DNA of 46,898 nucleotides from Ectothiorhodospiraceae bacterium (GTDB lineage Bacteria; Pseudomonadota; Gammaproteobacteria; SZUA-152), in contig NVUB02000130.1 in assembly GCA_002401775.2 (NCBI GenBank), forward strand, positions 1 to 46,898, written 5' to 3'. Below are positions 10,568-19,524 of this stretch, piece by piece. The notes below the pieces were generated by a model that was not told the origin of the DNA, made no database searches, and worked only from the letters and a program-made list of their open reading frames with translations. Position 1 is the stretch's first letter. Every line of letters begins with the position of its first letter. Position numbers and translations under genes: made by a program.

Positions 10568-11002
10568 ATGCATTTAAATACATTAAAACCAGCAGAAGGG
10601 TCCAAGAAAAACCCTAAACGTGTTGGTCGAGGAATCGGCTCTGGTCTTGGTAAAACATGTGGACGTGGACATAAAGGTCAGAAGTCTCGCTCTGGTGGCT
10701 CTACAAAAATCGGTTTTGAAGGCGGTCAAATGCCTTTGCAAAGAAGACTTCCGAAAGTAGGCTTCTCTTCACGTACTGCCCGGTATGGTGCAGAAGTTCG
10801 TTTACACGAGCTGGCACTAGTCGAGAGTGAAGTGGTTGATCTACTCTCACTCAAAACTGCAAATATTATTGGGCAACATATCAAGCGCGTGAAAGTAATT
10901 CTTTCTGGCGAAATAACCAAGGCTGTTAGTATTTCCGGTCTTTCAGTCACCAAAGGTGCGCGTGCTGCTATTGAAGCTGCTGGCGGCAAGATCGAGGACT
11001 AA
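10568..11002 (+). CDS. rplO: Large subunit ribosomal protein L15
   Basis: Late 50S assembly protein. 144 residues, as in E. coli, when the ATG at 10568 is used; longer upstream reading lacks support because it runs through the rpmD stop region. Glycine-rich N half [19 protein letters not shown] is typical. Confidence 0.97.
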   Translation: MHLNTLKPAEGSKKNPKRVGRGIGSGLGKTCGRGHKGQKSRSGGSTKIGFEGGQMPLQRRLPKVGFSSRTARYGAEVRLHELALVESEVVDLLSLKTANIIGQHIKRVKVILSGEITKAVSISGLSVTKGARAAIEAAGGKIED

Positions 11003-11007
11003 ATTCT

Positions 11008-12354
11008 GTGTCTGCGACAGGTTCATCTGTACTAGGAGCCATGGGCTCAGGTAAGTTATCAGAACTAAAACAACGTTTATTGTTTGTTGTTTTAGCGATG
11101 GTAGTGTTTCGTGTGGGTACTTTTATACCGGTTCCCGGAATTGATCCCGCAGCGCTGGCGGTCTTATTTGAACAACAAAAAGGCACTATCCTGGACATGT
11201 TCAACATGTTTTCAGGGGGGGCTCTTGGCAGGCTTTCATTATTTGCATTAGGTGTTATGCCGTACATATCTGCATCCATTATCATGCAGTTATTGACGGC
11301 AGTTGTTCCTAAGTTAGAGCAGATGAAGAAAGAAGGTGAGTCTGGTCGCCGTAAAATTACACAGTACACACGTTATGGCACTTTTGGCTTGGCAACATTC
11401 CAATCCATTGGTGTCGCCATTGCGCTTCAGGGGCAAACAGTGGGTTCATTCGCTGTAGTGCCTGCACCAGGGCCTGCATTCGTATTTACAGCAGTCGTTA
11501 GCTTGGTCACAGGAACAATGTTCCTTATGTGGCTTGGAGAACAAGTTACGGAAAGAGGGATAGGCAATGGTATTTCGCTGATCATCTTTGCCGGTATCGT
11601 CGCTGGTTTGCCGTCAGCCATTGGTGGAACGCTCGAACTTGCTCGAATTGGTGAATTAAGCGCATTCCTGGTTCTATTGTTACTGGTACTGTCCATAGGT
11701 GTAACTGGGTTTGTTGTGTTTATGGAGCGAGGCCAGCGCAGAATAACGGTTAATTACGCAAAACGAACACAAGGGCGTAAGGTTTATGCCGCACAGAAAA
11801 GTCATCTGCCACTAAAAGTGAACATGGCGGGTGTTATACCCCCTATTTTTGCTTCCAGTATCATCCTGTTTCCGGCGACGTTAGGTGGATGGTTTGGTCA
11901 GACAGAAGGAATGGGGTGGTTGAAGGATATTGCATCTACCCTGGCACCAGGACAACCTGTGTACGTATTTATGTATGCATTGGCAATCATCTTCTTTTGC
12001 TTTTTTTACACAGCATTACAATTTAATCCAAAGGACACTGCGGATAACTTGAAACGCTCTGGGGCATTTATTCCGGGAATACGACCCGGTCAGAACACCG
12101 CGAAGTACATAGATGGAGTAATGTCTCGCTTAACCTTAATTGGTGCCATGTACATTACTGCGGTGTGTTTACTGCCCGAATTTATGATTATTTATTGGAA
12201 TGTACCATTCTACTTTGGCGGTACTTCCTTGTTGATTATTGTAGTGGTCGTGATGGACTTTATCTCACAGATACAGTCGCATTTAATGTCACATCAGTAC
12301 GAAGGCCTGATGAAAAAGGCTAATTTGAAAGGTTATGGGCGCAGCGGTATATAA
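11008..12354 (+). CDS. secY: Protein translocase subunit SecY (GTG start)
   Basis: Central channel of the Sec translocon in the inner membrane. 448 residues (E. coli 443) with about ten hydrophobic segments. Family blocks include [31 protein letters not shown] and, in the second half, [20 protein letters not shown]. The GTG start lies five bases past rplO; the alternative ATG at 11041 would cut the N terminus. Placement between rplO and rpmJ is the standard spc order. Confidence 0.98.
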   Translation: MSATGSSVLGAMGSGKLSELKQRLLFVVLAMVVFRVGTFIPVPGIDPAALAVLFEQQKGTILDMFNMFSGGALGRLSLFALGVMPYISASIIMQLLTAVVPKLEQMKKEGESGRRKITQYTRYGTFGLATFQSIGVAIALQGQTVGSFAVVPAPGPAFVFTAVVSLVTGTMFLMWLGEQVTERGIGNGISLIIFAGIVAGLPSAIGGTLELARIGELSAFLVLLLLVLSIGVTGFVVFMERGQRRITVNYAKRTQGRKVYAAQKSHLPLKVNMAGVIPPIFASSIILFPATLGGWFGQTEGMGWLKDIASTLAPGQPVYVFMYALAIIFFCFFYTALQFNPKDTADNLKRSGAFIPGIRPGQNTAKYIDGVMSRLTLIGAMYITAVCLLPEFMIIYWNVPFYFGGTSLLIIVVVVMDFISQIQSHLMSHQYEGLMKKANLKGYGRSGI

Positions 12355-12411
12355 GCGTCATTACTGAATTATAGTGGGCTGTGGTAGCCATCAGCAGTTT
12401 GGAGAGAAACC

Positions 12412-12525
12412 ATGAAAGTACGGGCTTCGGTAAAGAAAATTTGCAACAAATGCAAAATTGTTCGCCGTAAAGGTGTAGTTCGTGTCATTTGCACGGACCC
12501 ACGCCATAAACAGCGACAGGGCTAA
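12412..12525 (+). CDS. rpmJ: Large subunit ribosomal protein L36, zinc type
   Basis: 37-residue 50S protein beginning [17 protein letters not shown]. The zinc ligands C11, C14, C27 and H32 are all present, so this is the C-plus form. GGAGAG precedes the ATG. Too short for ordinary gene-length cutoffs but unmistakable. Confidence 0.97.
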   Translation: MKVRASVKKICNKCKIVRRKGVVRVICTDPRHKQRQG

Positions 12526-12535
12526 ACCACCCCAA

Positions 12536-12561
12536 TTCCTATCAGCACTTGCCGATAGGAA
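12536..12561 (+). promoter_or_regulatory. Hairpin in the rpmJ-rpsM leader
   Basis: TTCCTATC (12536-12543) pairs perfectly with GATAGGAA (12554-12561) around a 10-base loop, with no T-run. It lies in the leader of rpsM, where E. coli has the S4-binding regulatory structure of the alpha operon. A link to S4 control is inference. Confidence 0.45.
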
Positions 12562-12616
12562 CAAAACTGATTACAATAGCCGGCTTTCTGCGGCGATATT
12601 TTTGGAGATAGGTTGA

Positions 12617-12973
12617 ATGGCTCGTATTGCGGGTATTAATATTCCAACGCATAAGCATACTGTGATTGGATTAACAGCGATTTTTGGAATCGGTGCTACA
12701 CGTTCAAAACAGATCTGTGCGGCTTCTGGTGTAAAAACAGATGCCAAAATCAAGGATCTGACTGAGCAGGAGCTCGAGCTATTGCGTGCTGAAGTGGCCA
12801 AATTTGATGTTGAAGGCGATCTTCGACGTGAAGTTTCCATGAATATCAAGCGTTTGATGGATCTAGGTTGTTACCGAGGCATCCGTCATAGGCGCGGTCT
12901 GCCATTGCGTGGACAACGTACACGAACGAATGCACGTACCCGAAAAGGTCCACGTCGCATGGTGCGCAAGTAA
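12617..12973 (+). CDS. rpsM: Small subunit ribosomal protein S13
   Basis: 30S head protein contacting the P-site tRNA and the bridge to 50S. 118 residues, as in E. coli. Starts [20 protein letters not shown] terminus [20 protein letters not shown] is diagnostic. First gene of the alpha group. Confidence 0.98.
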   Translation: MARIAGINIPTHKHTVIGLTAIFGIGATRSKQICAASGVKTDAKIKDLTEQELELLRAEVAKFDVEGDLRREVSMNIKRLMDLGCYRGIRHRRGLPLRGQRTRTNARTRKGPRRMVRK

Positions 12974-13044
12974 TAATTGCGCGTAGCGCCCTAGGGCGTT
13001 GTGTACCTCTTTTATAATGTAGTTTACTAACACAGGTTATCGGA

Positions 13045-13428
13045 ATGGCAAGTCCTCGCACTCGCAAGAAAGTTAAAAAGAACGTCGTTGATGGTATCGC
13101 ACATGTACATGCGACCTTTAATAACACGATTGTTACTGTTACGGATCGCCAGGGCAACGCTTTGGCATGGGCAACGGCGGGTGGTTCTGGTTTCCGTGGC
13201 TCACGTAAGAGCACCCCTTTTGCAGCCCAGGTTGCCGCCGAACGTGTTGCTGTAGTGGTTAAAGAAATGGGTATGAAAAATTTAGATGTGTGTGTGAAGG
13301 GCCCTGGCCCCGGTCGTGAGTCGGCTATCCGCGCGTTGAATTCTAATGGTTTTAACATCACGAGCATCACCGATGTGACACCAATTCCGCATAATGGTTG
13401 TCGTCCGCCAAAACGCCGTCGCGTTTAA
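13045..13428 (+). CDS. rpsK: Small subunit ribosomal protein S11
   Basis: 30S platform protein. 127 residues (E. coli 129). Contains [21 protein letters not shown] and the C-terminal [20 protein letters not shown], both diagnostic. Confidence 0.98.
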   Translation: MASPRTRKKVKKNVVDGIAHVHATFNNTIVTVTDRQGNALAWATAGGSGFRGSRKSTPFAAQVAAERVAVVVKEMGMKNLDVCVKGPGPGRESAIRALNSNGFNITSITDVTPIPHNGCRPPKRRRV

Positions 13429-13444
13429 GTTTGGAGCATTAAGA

Positions 13445-14071
13445 ATGGCTAGATACGTAGGTCCTAAATGTCGTCAGTGTCGTCGAGAAGGTGAAAAACT
13501 TTTCCTGAAAGGCGAGAAATGCTTCGGCGCAAAATGCGCGATGGAAAACCGTGCTTTCCCACCAGGACAGCATGGCCAGCGCCGTACACGTACTTCTGAT
13601 TACGCAACTCAGTTACGTGAAAAACAAAAGATGCGTCGCACTTATGGCGTTCTTGAAAAGCAATTCCGTTTGTATTACAAATCGGCTGATAGTAGTAAAG
13701 GGGCTACAGGTGAAAACCTTTTGCAAGCCTTGGAGTCTCGTTTAGATACCGTGGTGTATCGTATGGGTTTCGCAGCTTCACGTAGTGAGGCGCGCCAGTT
13801 AGTTCGCCATAAGGCAATTGTCGTTAATGGCGTTACCGTTACCATTCCTTCTTACCAAGTCAATCCTGCGGATGAAGTCGCTGTTCGTGAAGCGAGTCAA
13901 AAACAGCTTCGTATCCAATCTGCACTTGATATGGCTAGCCAGCGTGGATTTGCTGACTGGATTGAAGTAGATGCCAAGAAATTTACGGGTGTGTTCAAAG
14001 CACGTCCAGAACGCTCTGAATTGTCATCTGACATTAATGAGCATTTGATTGTCGAACTGTATTCTAAGTAA
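13445..14071 (+). CDS. rpsD: Small subunit ribosomal protein S4 with four-cysteine zinc site
   Basis: 16S rRNA-binding assembly initiator and, in E. coli, repressor of the alpha operon. 208 residues from the ATG at 13445 (MARYVGPK). Cysteines at 9, 12, 26 and 31 form the CxxC...CxxxxC pattern of zinc-binding S4; E. coli S4 keeps only the last of these. The S4 RNA-binding domain [18 protein letters not shown] follows. Followed by a 186-base spacer with a long hairpin before rpoA. Confidence 0.98.
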   Translation: MARYVGPKCRQCRREGEKLFLKGEKCFGAKCAMENRAFPPGQHGQRRTRTSDYATQLREKQKMRRTYGVLEKQFRLYYKSADSSKGATGENLLQALESRLDTVVYRMGFAASRSEARQLVRHKAIVVNGVTVTIPSYQVNPADEVAVREASQKQLRIQSALDMASQRGFADWIEVDAKKFTGVFKARPERSELSSDINEHLIVELYSK

Positions 14072-14079
14072 CGTAGTAA

Positions 14080-14119
14080 TCTGTTCATGCCATCGTGTCT
14101 TTATGATGCTATGAACAGA
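14080..14119 (+). promoter_or_regulatory. Long stem-loop between rpsD and rpoA
   Basis: TCTGTTCAT (14080-14088) pairs with ATGAACAGA (14111-14119) and the inner CATC (14091-14094) with GATG (14105-14108), leaving a symmetrical 2+2 internal loop and a 10-base apical loop. No T-run follows, so it is not an obvious terminator. It could be an RNA processing or protein-binding site. Confidence 0.55.
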
Positions 14120-14257
14120 CTACAATATCGTACGGACAGTTTGTGTAGTAAGAACATCCAGTCGAGACTGGTATCCGCCCTGTGCATGGAATGGCAGAGC
14201 GGTTTTTGTATAAACGGATAAAAGACAGCGTTGCCGAAAGGCTAGAGAGGAAAATCC

Positions 14258-15253
14258 ATGCAGGGTTCAGTGTCTGAATTTTTAAAACCAAGTATCGTTA
14301 ATGTTCAGGTTTTCAATGATAAGCATGCCAAGGTCACTTTAGAGCCCCTCGAACGTGGCTTCGGTCATACTTTAGGCAATGCGCTGCGCCGCATCTTGTT
14401 GTCTTCAATGTCAGGTTGTGCGGTAGTCGAAGTTGAAATCGAAGGTGTTCTCCATGAGTACAGTACCATTGAGGGTGTACAGGAAGATGTTATAGACATC
14501 CTTTTGAACCTCAAAGGATTGGCATTCCGCATGCACACCCGCGGGGAAGTGACATTAACACTGGAGAAAAAAGGCGAAGGTCCTGTAACGGGTGCTGATA
14601 TTTCTCTTGGACACGATATTGAGTTGGTCAACCCTGAGTATGTTATTGCTAATTTGACTAAATCTGGGTCATTAAAAATGACACTTAAAGTCACCTCTGG
14701 ACGTGGCTATGAGCCCTCAACTGCTCGTAAGGGTGAAGATGATGATCGTGCCATTGGCCGCATTCAACTCGATGCTTCATTCAGCCCGGTTGAACGTGTT
14801 GCCTACACGGTAGAAAAAGCACGGGTTGAGCAACGTACTGATCTAGATAAGCTTATCATTGAGCTGGAAACAGACGGAACACTTGACCCTGAAGAAGTTG
14901 TGCGTGCAGCGGCAACAATCCTGCAAGATCAGCTATCAACCTTTGTTGATCTGCAAAGTCATGAAGAAGCTTCAGCGCAATCTGATGAGCCGGAAGTTGA
15001 CCCCATTTTGTTGCGTCCTGTCGACGATCTCGAGTTGACGGTTCGTTCAGCAAACTGTCTTAAGGCAGAACAAATTTATTATATTGGTGATTTGATTCAG
15101 TGCACAGAAGTGGAATTGTTAAAAACTCCAAATCTAGGCAAAAAATCACTTACTGAAATCAAGAGTGTATTAGCGACAAAAGGACTGTCATTGGGCATGC
15201 GTCTGGAAAATTGGCCACCTGCCAGTTTGAAAGAACAACGTGAAAACGCCTAA
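14258..15253 (+). CDS. rpoA: RNA polymerase alpha subunit
   Basis: Assembles the RNA polymerase core and contacts UP elements and activators through its C-terminal domain. 331 residues (E. coli 329). N-terminal block [22 protein letters not shown]-terminal domain with [17 protein letters not shown] and [29 protein letters not shown] precedes the ATG. Confidence 0.98.
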   Translation: MQGSVSEFLKPSIVNVQVFNDKHAKVTLEPLERGFGHTLGNALRRILLSSMSGCAVVEVEIEGVLHEYSTIEGVQEDVIDILLNLKGLAFRMHTRGEVTLTLEKKGEGPVTGADISLGHDIELVNPEYVIANLTKSGSLKMTLKVTSGRGYEPSTARKGEDDDRAIGRIQLDASFSPVERVAYTVEKARVEQRTDLDKLIIELETDGTLDPEEVVRAAATILQDQLSTFVDLQSHEEASAQSDEPEVDPILLRPVDDLELTVRSANCLKAEQIYYIGDLIQCTEVELLKTPNLGKKSLTEIKSVLATKGLSLGMRLENWPPASLKEQRENA

Positions 15254-15323
15254 GACATTTCGTTCTACGGTTTATAAGACTTCGCAATATACGATCTAAA
15301 AAGTTTAGTTAAAGGAACATCCC

Positions 15324-15731
15324 ATGCGTCATCGTCAGTCAGGTCGACAACTTAATCGAAATAGTAGCCATCGCAAAGCGATGTTTCGTAATATGGCTTC
15401 ATCATTGTTTGAGCATGAAGTGATTAAGACCACTTTACCCAAGGCCAAAGAATTACGTCGTGTTATTGAACCATTGATAACACGTGCAAAATCAGATTCT
15501 GTTGCTAATAGACGCATCGTGTTTGATCGTATACGTAACCGTGACATGGTAACAAAACTGTTCACTGAATTAGGTCCTCGCTATCAAGAACGTCCTGGTG
15601 GTTACATGCGTATTTTAAAATGCGGATTCCGAACAGGTGATAAAGCCCCAATGGCTATCGTAGAGCTGGTAGGCAGACCTATTGTTGACTCAGAAGCTGC
15701 AGAAACCGTTGAAGCAGCTGCTACCGATTAA
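15324..15731 (+). CDS. rplQ: Large subunit ribosomal protein L17
   Basis: 50S protein, last gene of the alpha group. 135 residues (E. coli 127). Starts [20 protein letters not shown]. The C terminus is an acidic, alanine-rich tail ([12 protein letters not shown]). A strong intrinsic terminator begins 43 bases past the stop. Confidence 0.98.
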   Translation: MRHRQSGRQLNRNSSHRKAMFRNMASSLFEHEVIKTTLPKAKELRRVIEPLITRAKSDSVANRRIVFDRIRNRDMVTKLFTELGPRYQERPGGYMRILKCGFRTGDKAPMAIVELVGRPIVDSEAAETVEAAATD

Positions 15732-15773
15732 ATATCTATAAAGCTCTCAAACAAGTCTCTCACCGAGACTGAC

Positions 15774-15803
15774 AAAAAAGCCGGGTTTATCCCCGGCTTT
15801 TTT
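15774..15803 (+). terminator. Intrinsic terminator of the ribosomal protein cluster
   Basis: AAAAAAGCCGGG then a short loop then CCCGGCTTTTTT: a GC-rich stem extended by A-T pairs and ending in six T. Textbook Rho-independent terminator. Confidence 0.93.
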
Positions 15804-16286
15804 GCGTTTGCATTCTAGTTTTTTCCTAAAACCTGCTTGCCTTTTAGTGTCAAAGTCCATGTCTTTCGGTGTTCTCAGCGATAACGTGACACACGAATAT
15901 AACGCTCAGACTTGTCTTTTTCAGTAATGCGCCGATAGAAAAGTTTAATGTTAAAACCTGTCTGTCAGTGTTTAAACGTATTAGAATTAACTGATAAGGG
16001 TTCTTGGTTATTCGTTTCATATTTAACGCTAGAATCTTCGGTATTTCGCTGCAACCAACGTGTTGGTGATATAGGGTTTAACCTGTAAATATCTGCTGGC
16101 TGCTCTGGCTTTTCAGTATATTGTTGGCCATCGCGATTGCTGAAATAGTAAGGCAACTTATGGGTGATTATACGGCCTTAAAAAATGCTTAATATCAATG
16201 GTATGCCTAAGCGTTGCTGGTCTTTGATAGTGATATTACTGTGAACTAACTGATATTCGTAGTGTTAAGGATTCAAGGAGAAGGTT
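15804..16286. other. Intergenic stretch between rplQ terminator and transporter
   Basis: About 480 bases without a convincing gene. A reading frame on the minus strand, 15965-16156, gives 63 plausible-looking residues from a TTG but has no ribosome binding site, no ATG and no family I recognise; it may be a remnant. AGGAGA right before 16287 is the ribosome binding site of the transporter. Confidence 0.6.
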
Positions 16287-17549
16287 ATGGTTTTTGAAGG
16301 TTTCATTGAGGCGGAGTCTACCTTCCTATGGGCGACGTTTGCTCTCGCGCTAGTGCTCGGGGTGATGGCAAATAAAACTAATTTTTGCACCATGGGTGCT
16401 GTTTCTGACTGGGTCAATATGGGTGACATGGGGCGCATACGGGCATGGTTACTTGCTATTGCCGTCGCCATGTTGGGTGTGGCAATCCTTGAAACCATGG
16501 GGCTAGTCAATGCTGGCGGCTCTTTCCCGCCTTACCGCGGCACACAATTGATTTGGGCTGAAAACATACTGGGTGGTCTACTGTTTGGTATTGGCATGAC
16601 CCTGGGGAGTGGTTGTGGAAACAAAACGCTGATCCGTATTGGCGGTGGTAATTTCAAATCTGTGGTCGTGCTTTTTGTCATCGCTGTGATTGCTTACTAC
16701 ATGACAAATCCTTTCCCAGATTCAGATCAAACACTCTTTGGGGTGTTTTTTTATGAATGGATCCGGCCACTGGCTATCGACACTGCTGCCGGTCAGGACT
16801 TAGGCAGTCTTTTAAATGCCGATAATGCCGAAATGACTCGGTTGGTGATTGGTTTGTTACTGGGCTTGGCTATTTTGGTTTTTGTCTTTAAATCGGCGGA
16901 CTTCAGAAGTCATCGAGACAATATCATGGGTGGCATTATCGTTGGGCTAGTGGTTCTTGGCGGTTGGTACATCAGCAGCAATATCAATATTAATGTTGAA
17001 GATGAAGGTTACAATCTCAGTACTTATTATTCGGAATGGGATATGTTAGCCGATACTGAAGAAGGCAAGCCCGCTATGGGACGCCCGTTAAGCCCACAGT
17101 CATTCACCTTCGTTAACCCTATGGGGCAAACCTTTGGCTATGTGAGCAGTGGTCTAAGCCGCTCTATGTTGACCTTTGGCATAATGGCATTGCTAGGCGT
17201 TATCCTCGGCTCATTCCTCTGGTCGTTAGTGAGTAAAAATTTGCGTTTTGAATGGTTCGCCTCGGCCAAGGATTTTGGCTCGCATCTGGTCGGCGCGGTA
17301 CTGATGGGGTTTGGTGGTGTGCTGGCTCTAGGGTGCACCATTGGCCAGGGAATTACCGGCGTCTCTACCTTGGCTGTCGGCTCATTTCTGGCCTTATTTG
17401 CGATTATCTTTGGCAGCGCAATCACCATGAAAATTCAGTATTACAAGCTGGTGTATGAAGAAGAGGCTACTTTCTTAAAGGCTCTGGTCGCTGGCTTGGC
17501 TGATATGAAGCTATTACCTAACGGGTTGCGTAAATTAGACGCTATTTAA
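16287..17549 (+). CDS. YeeE/YedE family sulfur-compound transporter
   Basis: Predicted inner-membrane transporter of 420 residues with about ten hydrophobic segments. Three conserved family blocks carrying cysteines are visible: KTNFCTMGAVSDW (about 32-44), GSGCGNKTLIRIGGGN (about 110-125) and ALGCTIGQGITGVSTLAVGS (about 350-369). In studied members (TsuA) such cysteines line the pathway for thiosulfate uptake, so transport of thiosulfate or another reduced sulfur species is the best guess; selenium-related relatives exist. No TusA-like partner gene is next to it. Strong SD (AGGAGA) before the ATG. Flanked by non-coding DNA on both sides, so it is probably monocistronic. Confidence 0.88.
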   Translation: MVFEGFIEAESTFLWATFALALVLGVMANKTNFCTMGAVSDWVNMGDMGRIRAWLLAIAVAMLGVAILETMGLVNAGGSFPPYRGTQLIWAENILGGLLFGIGMTLGSGCGNKTLIRIGGGNFKSVVVLFVIAVIAYYMTNPFPDSDQTLFGVFFYEWIRPLAIDTAAGQDLGSLLNADNAEMTRLVIGLLLGLAILVFVFKSADFRSHRDNIMGGIIVGLVVLGGWYISSNININVEDEGYNLSTYYSEWDMLADTEEGKPAMGRPLSPQSFTFVNPMGQTFGYVSSGLSRSMLTFGIMALLGVILGSFLWSLVSKNLRFEWFASAKDFGSHLVGAVLMGFGGVLALGCTIGQGITGVSTLAVGSFLALFAIIFGSAITMKIQYYKLVYEEEATFLKALVAGLADMKLLPNGLRKLDAI

Positions 17550-17939
17550 TCACTTTTGGTTTTTTACGCTGGTTTGCGTGGCCTTAATGCTTGCCCTTGA
17601 GTGTCCATGAACGTCATTCTAAGGGGTATGCAGCGAATACGGCGCCCCGGTAAGTATTCTTACGTCCGATCGCTGGGGCGAGGTGTGCGGATACGTCCTT
17701 GCGATAACAACGGCGCTAATAAAGTCGTAATAGCAGGGCGACTACCGCCTTGACGGGTAGCTTGATATACGGGGCTGCCCTAATTTCGCTTTATATCCTC
17801 TTAACGTTCGCTTAAGATCCCTGTGCAGACTTGGTTTTAATGCAGCGGATCTTAAGTAATTGCTTTTTATTTGCCAGTAACACGGAAGTGGTACTTGTTA
17901 TTAGCTGGTAATTCTGTATGATTTGCATTCCAATTTTTT
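17550..17939. other. Intergenic stretch before tRNA-Lys
   Basis: 390 bases without a gene. Only the tRNA promoter at its right end is recognisable. Confidence 0.6.
17895..17922 (+). promoter_or_regulatory. Promoter of tRNA-Lys
   Basis: TTGTTA (17895-17900), 16-base spacer, TATGAT (17917-17922), ending 18 bases before the mature tRNA 5' end. Resembles a sigma70 promoter. Confidence 0.6.
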
Positions 17940-18015
17940 GGGCCGTTAGCTCAGTTGGTAGAGCACCGGACTTTTAATCCGATGGTCCCGCGTTCGAGTC
18001 GCGGACGGCCCACCA
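17940..18015 (+). tRNA. tRNA-Lys (anticodon UUU)
   Basis: 76 bases including encoded CCA. Acceptor stem GGGCCGT/ACGGCCC, D arm with GCTCAGTTGGTAGAGC, anticodon loop CTTTTAA (anticodon TTT) and T arm with GTTCGAGTC. All four stems pair. Confidence 0.97.
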
Positions 18016-18198
18016 TTTTCAAACGATCATTGCGATCAAGGCATTTAAGAGGGAATATTCCACTGAATGCCTTCACGTGAAGGGAGTGATCGATCAGGCC
18101 TCACATCTTGCTGGAATCTACATTCAGCAGGATTGGTGAGTTCAAATCCCCAGACTGGTAATAACTGCGCTGGCATATTTTTGTTGTCATGCTCATTG

Positions 18199-18223
18199 TT
18201 GACAATAATTGCCGGTCTATAAA
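18199..18223 (+). promoter_or_regulatory. Possible original prfC promoter
   Basis: TTGACA (18199-18204) and TATAAA (18218-18223) are only 13 bases apart, which is short. They precede the severed prfC 5' end and could be the ancestral chromosomal promoter of prfC, now separated from the gene body. Confidence 0.35.
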
Positions 18224-18236
18224 ACAGAGCAATATT

Positions 18237-18311
18237 ATGTCCGAGTTACAGCAAGAAATTGGCCGTCGCCGGGCCTTTGCTATTATCTCCCATCCGGATA
18301 ATTCTCTCTAA
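18237..18311 (+). pseudogene. Severed 5' end of prfC (24 codons), left junction of an integrated element
   Basis: ATG at 18237 opens a frame giving [21 protein letters not shown] followed by NSL and a stop. The first 21 residues match the start of release factor 3; the complete prfC 1.9 kb downstream reads [28 protein letters not shown], written here in two parts. Identity ends exactly at the shared 18-bp sequence, as expected for insertion into prfC by site-specific recombination. This is the chromosomal 5' end left behind on the far side of the element. It no longer encodes a functional product. Confidence 0.85.
18282..18299 (+). repeat. attL-like copy of the prfC target site
   Basis: ATTATCTCCCATCCGGAT, codons for IISHPD. 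The second copy at 20180-20197 differs at one base (A for G). Both lie in the same codons of prfC. SXT/R391-type integrative elements are known to use the 5' end of prfC. Confidence 0.8.
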
Positions 18312-18428
18312 GTCAGCCACTGACAAGCAGGCTCAAAAATCACCTAAACCCCTTGTACTTATTGCTTTTTAGTTCTTTCTGCGGGACTAATGGAAGATAT
18401 CCAAAGACAAGCTGAGTCTTCACAGGTA

Positions 18429-18448
18429 TGTACATATCTGTGTACATA
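18429..18448 (+). repeat. 20-bp direct repeat, left copy (candidate integrase arm site)
   Basis: TGTACATATCTGTGTACATA, identical to 20094-20113. It contains TGTACATA twice, and with two bases to the left it forms an inverted repeat (TATGTACA at 18427-18434, TGTACATA at 18441-18448). One copy lies near each end of the element, in the same orientation. Confidence 0.75.
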
Positions 18449-18476
18449 AACCGCTATGTCAAGGCTCCCCATAAAA

Positions 18477-18487
18477 TATGTACACAG
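18477..18487 (-). repeat. Inverted partial copy of the 20-bp repeat upstream of the integrase remnant
   Basis: TATGTACACAG is the reverse complement of CTGTGTACATA, the right half of the 20-bp repeat. It lies 22 bases before the integrase ATG and could be a further binding site or an operator. Confidence 0.5.
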
Positions 18488-18509
18488 CCTGATATACAGG
18501 GGTAATCCT

Positions 18510-18651
18510 ATGGCTCGTTCAGATGCGTTACCGCTATGATCAGAAATTACAGCGCCTTGATATTGGCTCGCACCCGAAGCTGACGCTGAAGGAAGCACGT
18601 GTAGAAAATGAGCGCTTAAGACTAATATCCACGGGTCAGTATAGTGACTGA
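18510..18651 (+). pseudogene. Remnant of a P4-type tyrosine integrase (N-terminal domain)
   Basis: A good ribosome binding site (AGGGG) precedes ATG 18510, which opens MARSDALPL and then a stop. In the frame one base over, 18493-18651 reads on through MRYRYDQKLQRLDIGS and HPKLTLKEARVENERLRL before TGA. The second part is the DUF4102 arm-binding region of P4-family integrases (compare the common xLGSYPxxSLxEAR). The gene has therefore lost the segment between its first codons and this block, with a frame change, and all of the catalytic domain. Position beside the left attachment site, reading inward, fits the element's integrase. Confidence 0.75.
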
Positions 18652-18672
18652 GTTTATTATTACCTGTATATA

Positions 18673-18687
18673 GGTACCTAAAGTACC
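18673..18687 (+). promoter_or_regulatory. Operator-like inverted repeat 1 of the AbiE locus
   Basis: GGTAC-CTAAA-GTACC, perfect 5-bp arms. A matching site lies at 18745-18759. AbiEi antitoxins are known to repress their own operon by binding two inverted repeats at the promoter. Confidence 0.6.
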
Positions 18688-18728
18688 ATTATACTCGCTA
18701 TTATAAATATTTTGCTTGCTTTGGTTTA

Positions 18729-18734
18729 TATAAT
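18729..18734 (+). promoter_or_regulatory. Candidate -10 element of the AbiE promoter
   Basis: TATAAT between the two operator-like repeats, about 16 bases before the chosen start of abiEi. No good -35 is seen at 17 bases. The resulting leader would be under ten bases. Confidence 0.4.
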
Positions 18735-18744
18735 TCAATATATT

Positions 18745-18759
18745 GGTACCATGAGTACC
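18745..18759 (+). promoter_or_regulatory. Operator-like inverted repeat 2 overlapping the abiEi start
   Basis: GGTAC-CATGA-GTACC, the same arms and spacing as the site at 18673-18687, centre to centre 72 bases. It contains the ATG of abiEi. Confidence 0.6.
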
Positions 18760-19524
18760 GAAATAAAGTCAAAATTAAACAGTTTGTTGAGCGCGCAGCC
18801 TCTTGGCACTGTGCTTGTTTCTGCTTGGTTGGTGGAGCAGGGCTACAGCCTGGATTTACAAAAACGGTACAAGAAAAGTCACTGGTTTGAGTCTATAGGC
18901 ACTGGTGCTTTAGTGCGTTATGGCGATCAAGTGGATTACCTTGGGGCGGTTTATGCACTGCAAGCCCAGTTGGGCTCCTCGTTACACCCCGCGGCAAAGA
19001 CGGCGCTTTCTCTTCAAGGTAAGGCGCATTATCTCGAACTCTCGAGTAAGAGAGCACAGTTATTCGGTTCGCCAGAAGAGTATTTGCCGCTTTGGTTTAA
19101 GAAATATGATTGGGGTTTATCTATAAGCTGTCGAAAGACATCATTTTTGCCGCCTGATTTAGGGCTGGTGGGTATCGGGTGCAAGACGTTCTCAGTCAAC
19201 GTTTCAAGTCCGGCTCGCGCCATCATGGAATGCTTGTATCTTGCGCCTAAGTCTCAGCCACTCTTGGAGGTTTTTGAACTGATGGAGGGGCTTAATAATC
19301 TTCGGCCTGCTTCGGTACAAAGTTTGCTGGAGGCTTGTACTTCGGTAAAAGTTAAGCGTTTATTTCTCTACCTTGCTGAGAAGGCCGATCATGATTGGTT
19401 TAATTATCTAAAACTGGAAAAGGTTGATCTGGGATCAGGTAAGAGAAGTATCGTTAAAGATGGGGTTTACGTTTCGAAGTATCAAATAACCGTGCCCAAA
19501 GAGCTTGAGGCCGATCATGAATGA
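18751..19524 (+). CDS. AbiEi-family antitoxin / transcriptional repressor
   Basis: 257 residues from ATG 18751; an upstream TTG at 18712 would lengthen it but lies inside the promoter region. The N terminus (about 1-95) has the winged-helix layout of AbiEi_3 proteins, with LLSAQPLGTVLVSAWLVEQGYS and the wing around GALVRYGDQVDYLGAVYALQ, the latter cited here in full 20 residues. The rest fits the AbiEi antitoxin domain, including SSPARAIMECLYL (about 150-162) and VSKYQITVPKE near the end. In characterised type IV AbiE systems this protein neutralises the nucleotidyltransferase toxin AbiEii without binding it stably, and represses the operon. The gene is intact although its toxin partner is broken. 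It overlaps the abiEii start by eight bases. Confidence 0.85.
   Translation: MSTEIKSKLNSLLSAQPLGTVLVSAWLVEQGYSLDLQKRYKKSHWFESIGTGALVRYGDQVDYLGAVYALQAQLGSSLHPAAKTALSLQGKAHYLELSSKRAQLFGSPEEYLPLWFKKYDWGLSISCRKTSFLPPDLGLVGIGCKTFSVNVSSPARAIMECLYLAPKSQPLLEVFELMEGLNNLRPASVQSLLEACTSVKVKRLFLYLAEKADHDWFNYLKLEKVDLGSGKRSIVKDGVYVSKYQITVPKELEADHE

Noticed and set aside
15965-16156. 63-codon minus-strand frame between rplQ and the transporter
   Set aside because: Composition looks protein-like, but there is only a TTG start, no ribosome binding site and no recognisable family; kept as a note in the gap entry.
18120-18165. tRNA-like T-loop (GAGTTCAAATCCCC) after tRNA-Lys
   Set aside because: The flanking bases do not pair as a T stem, and no acceptor, D or anticodon arm can be formed around it.
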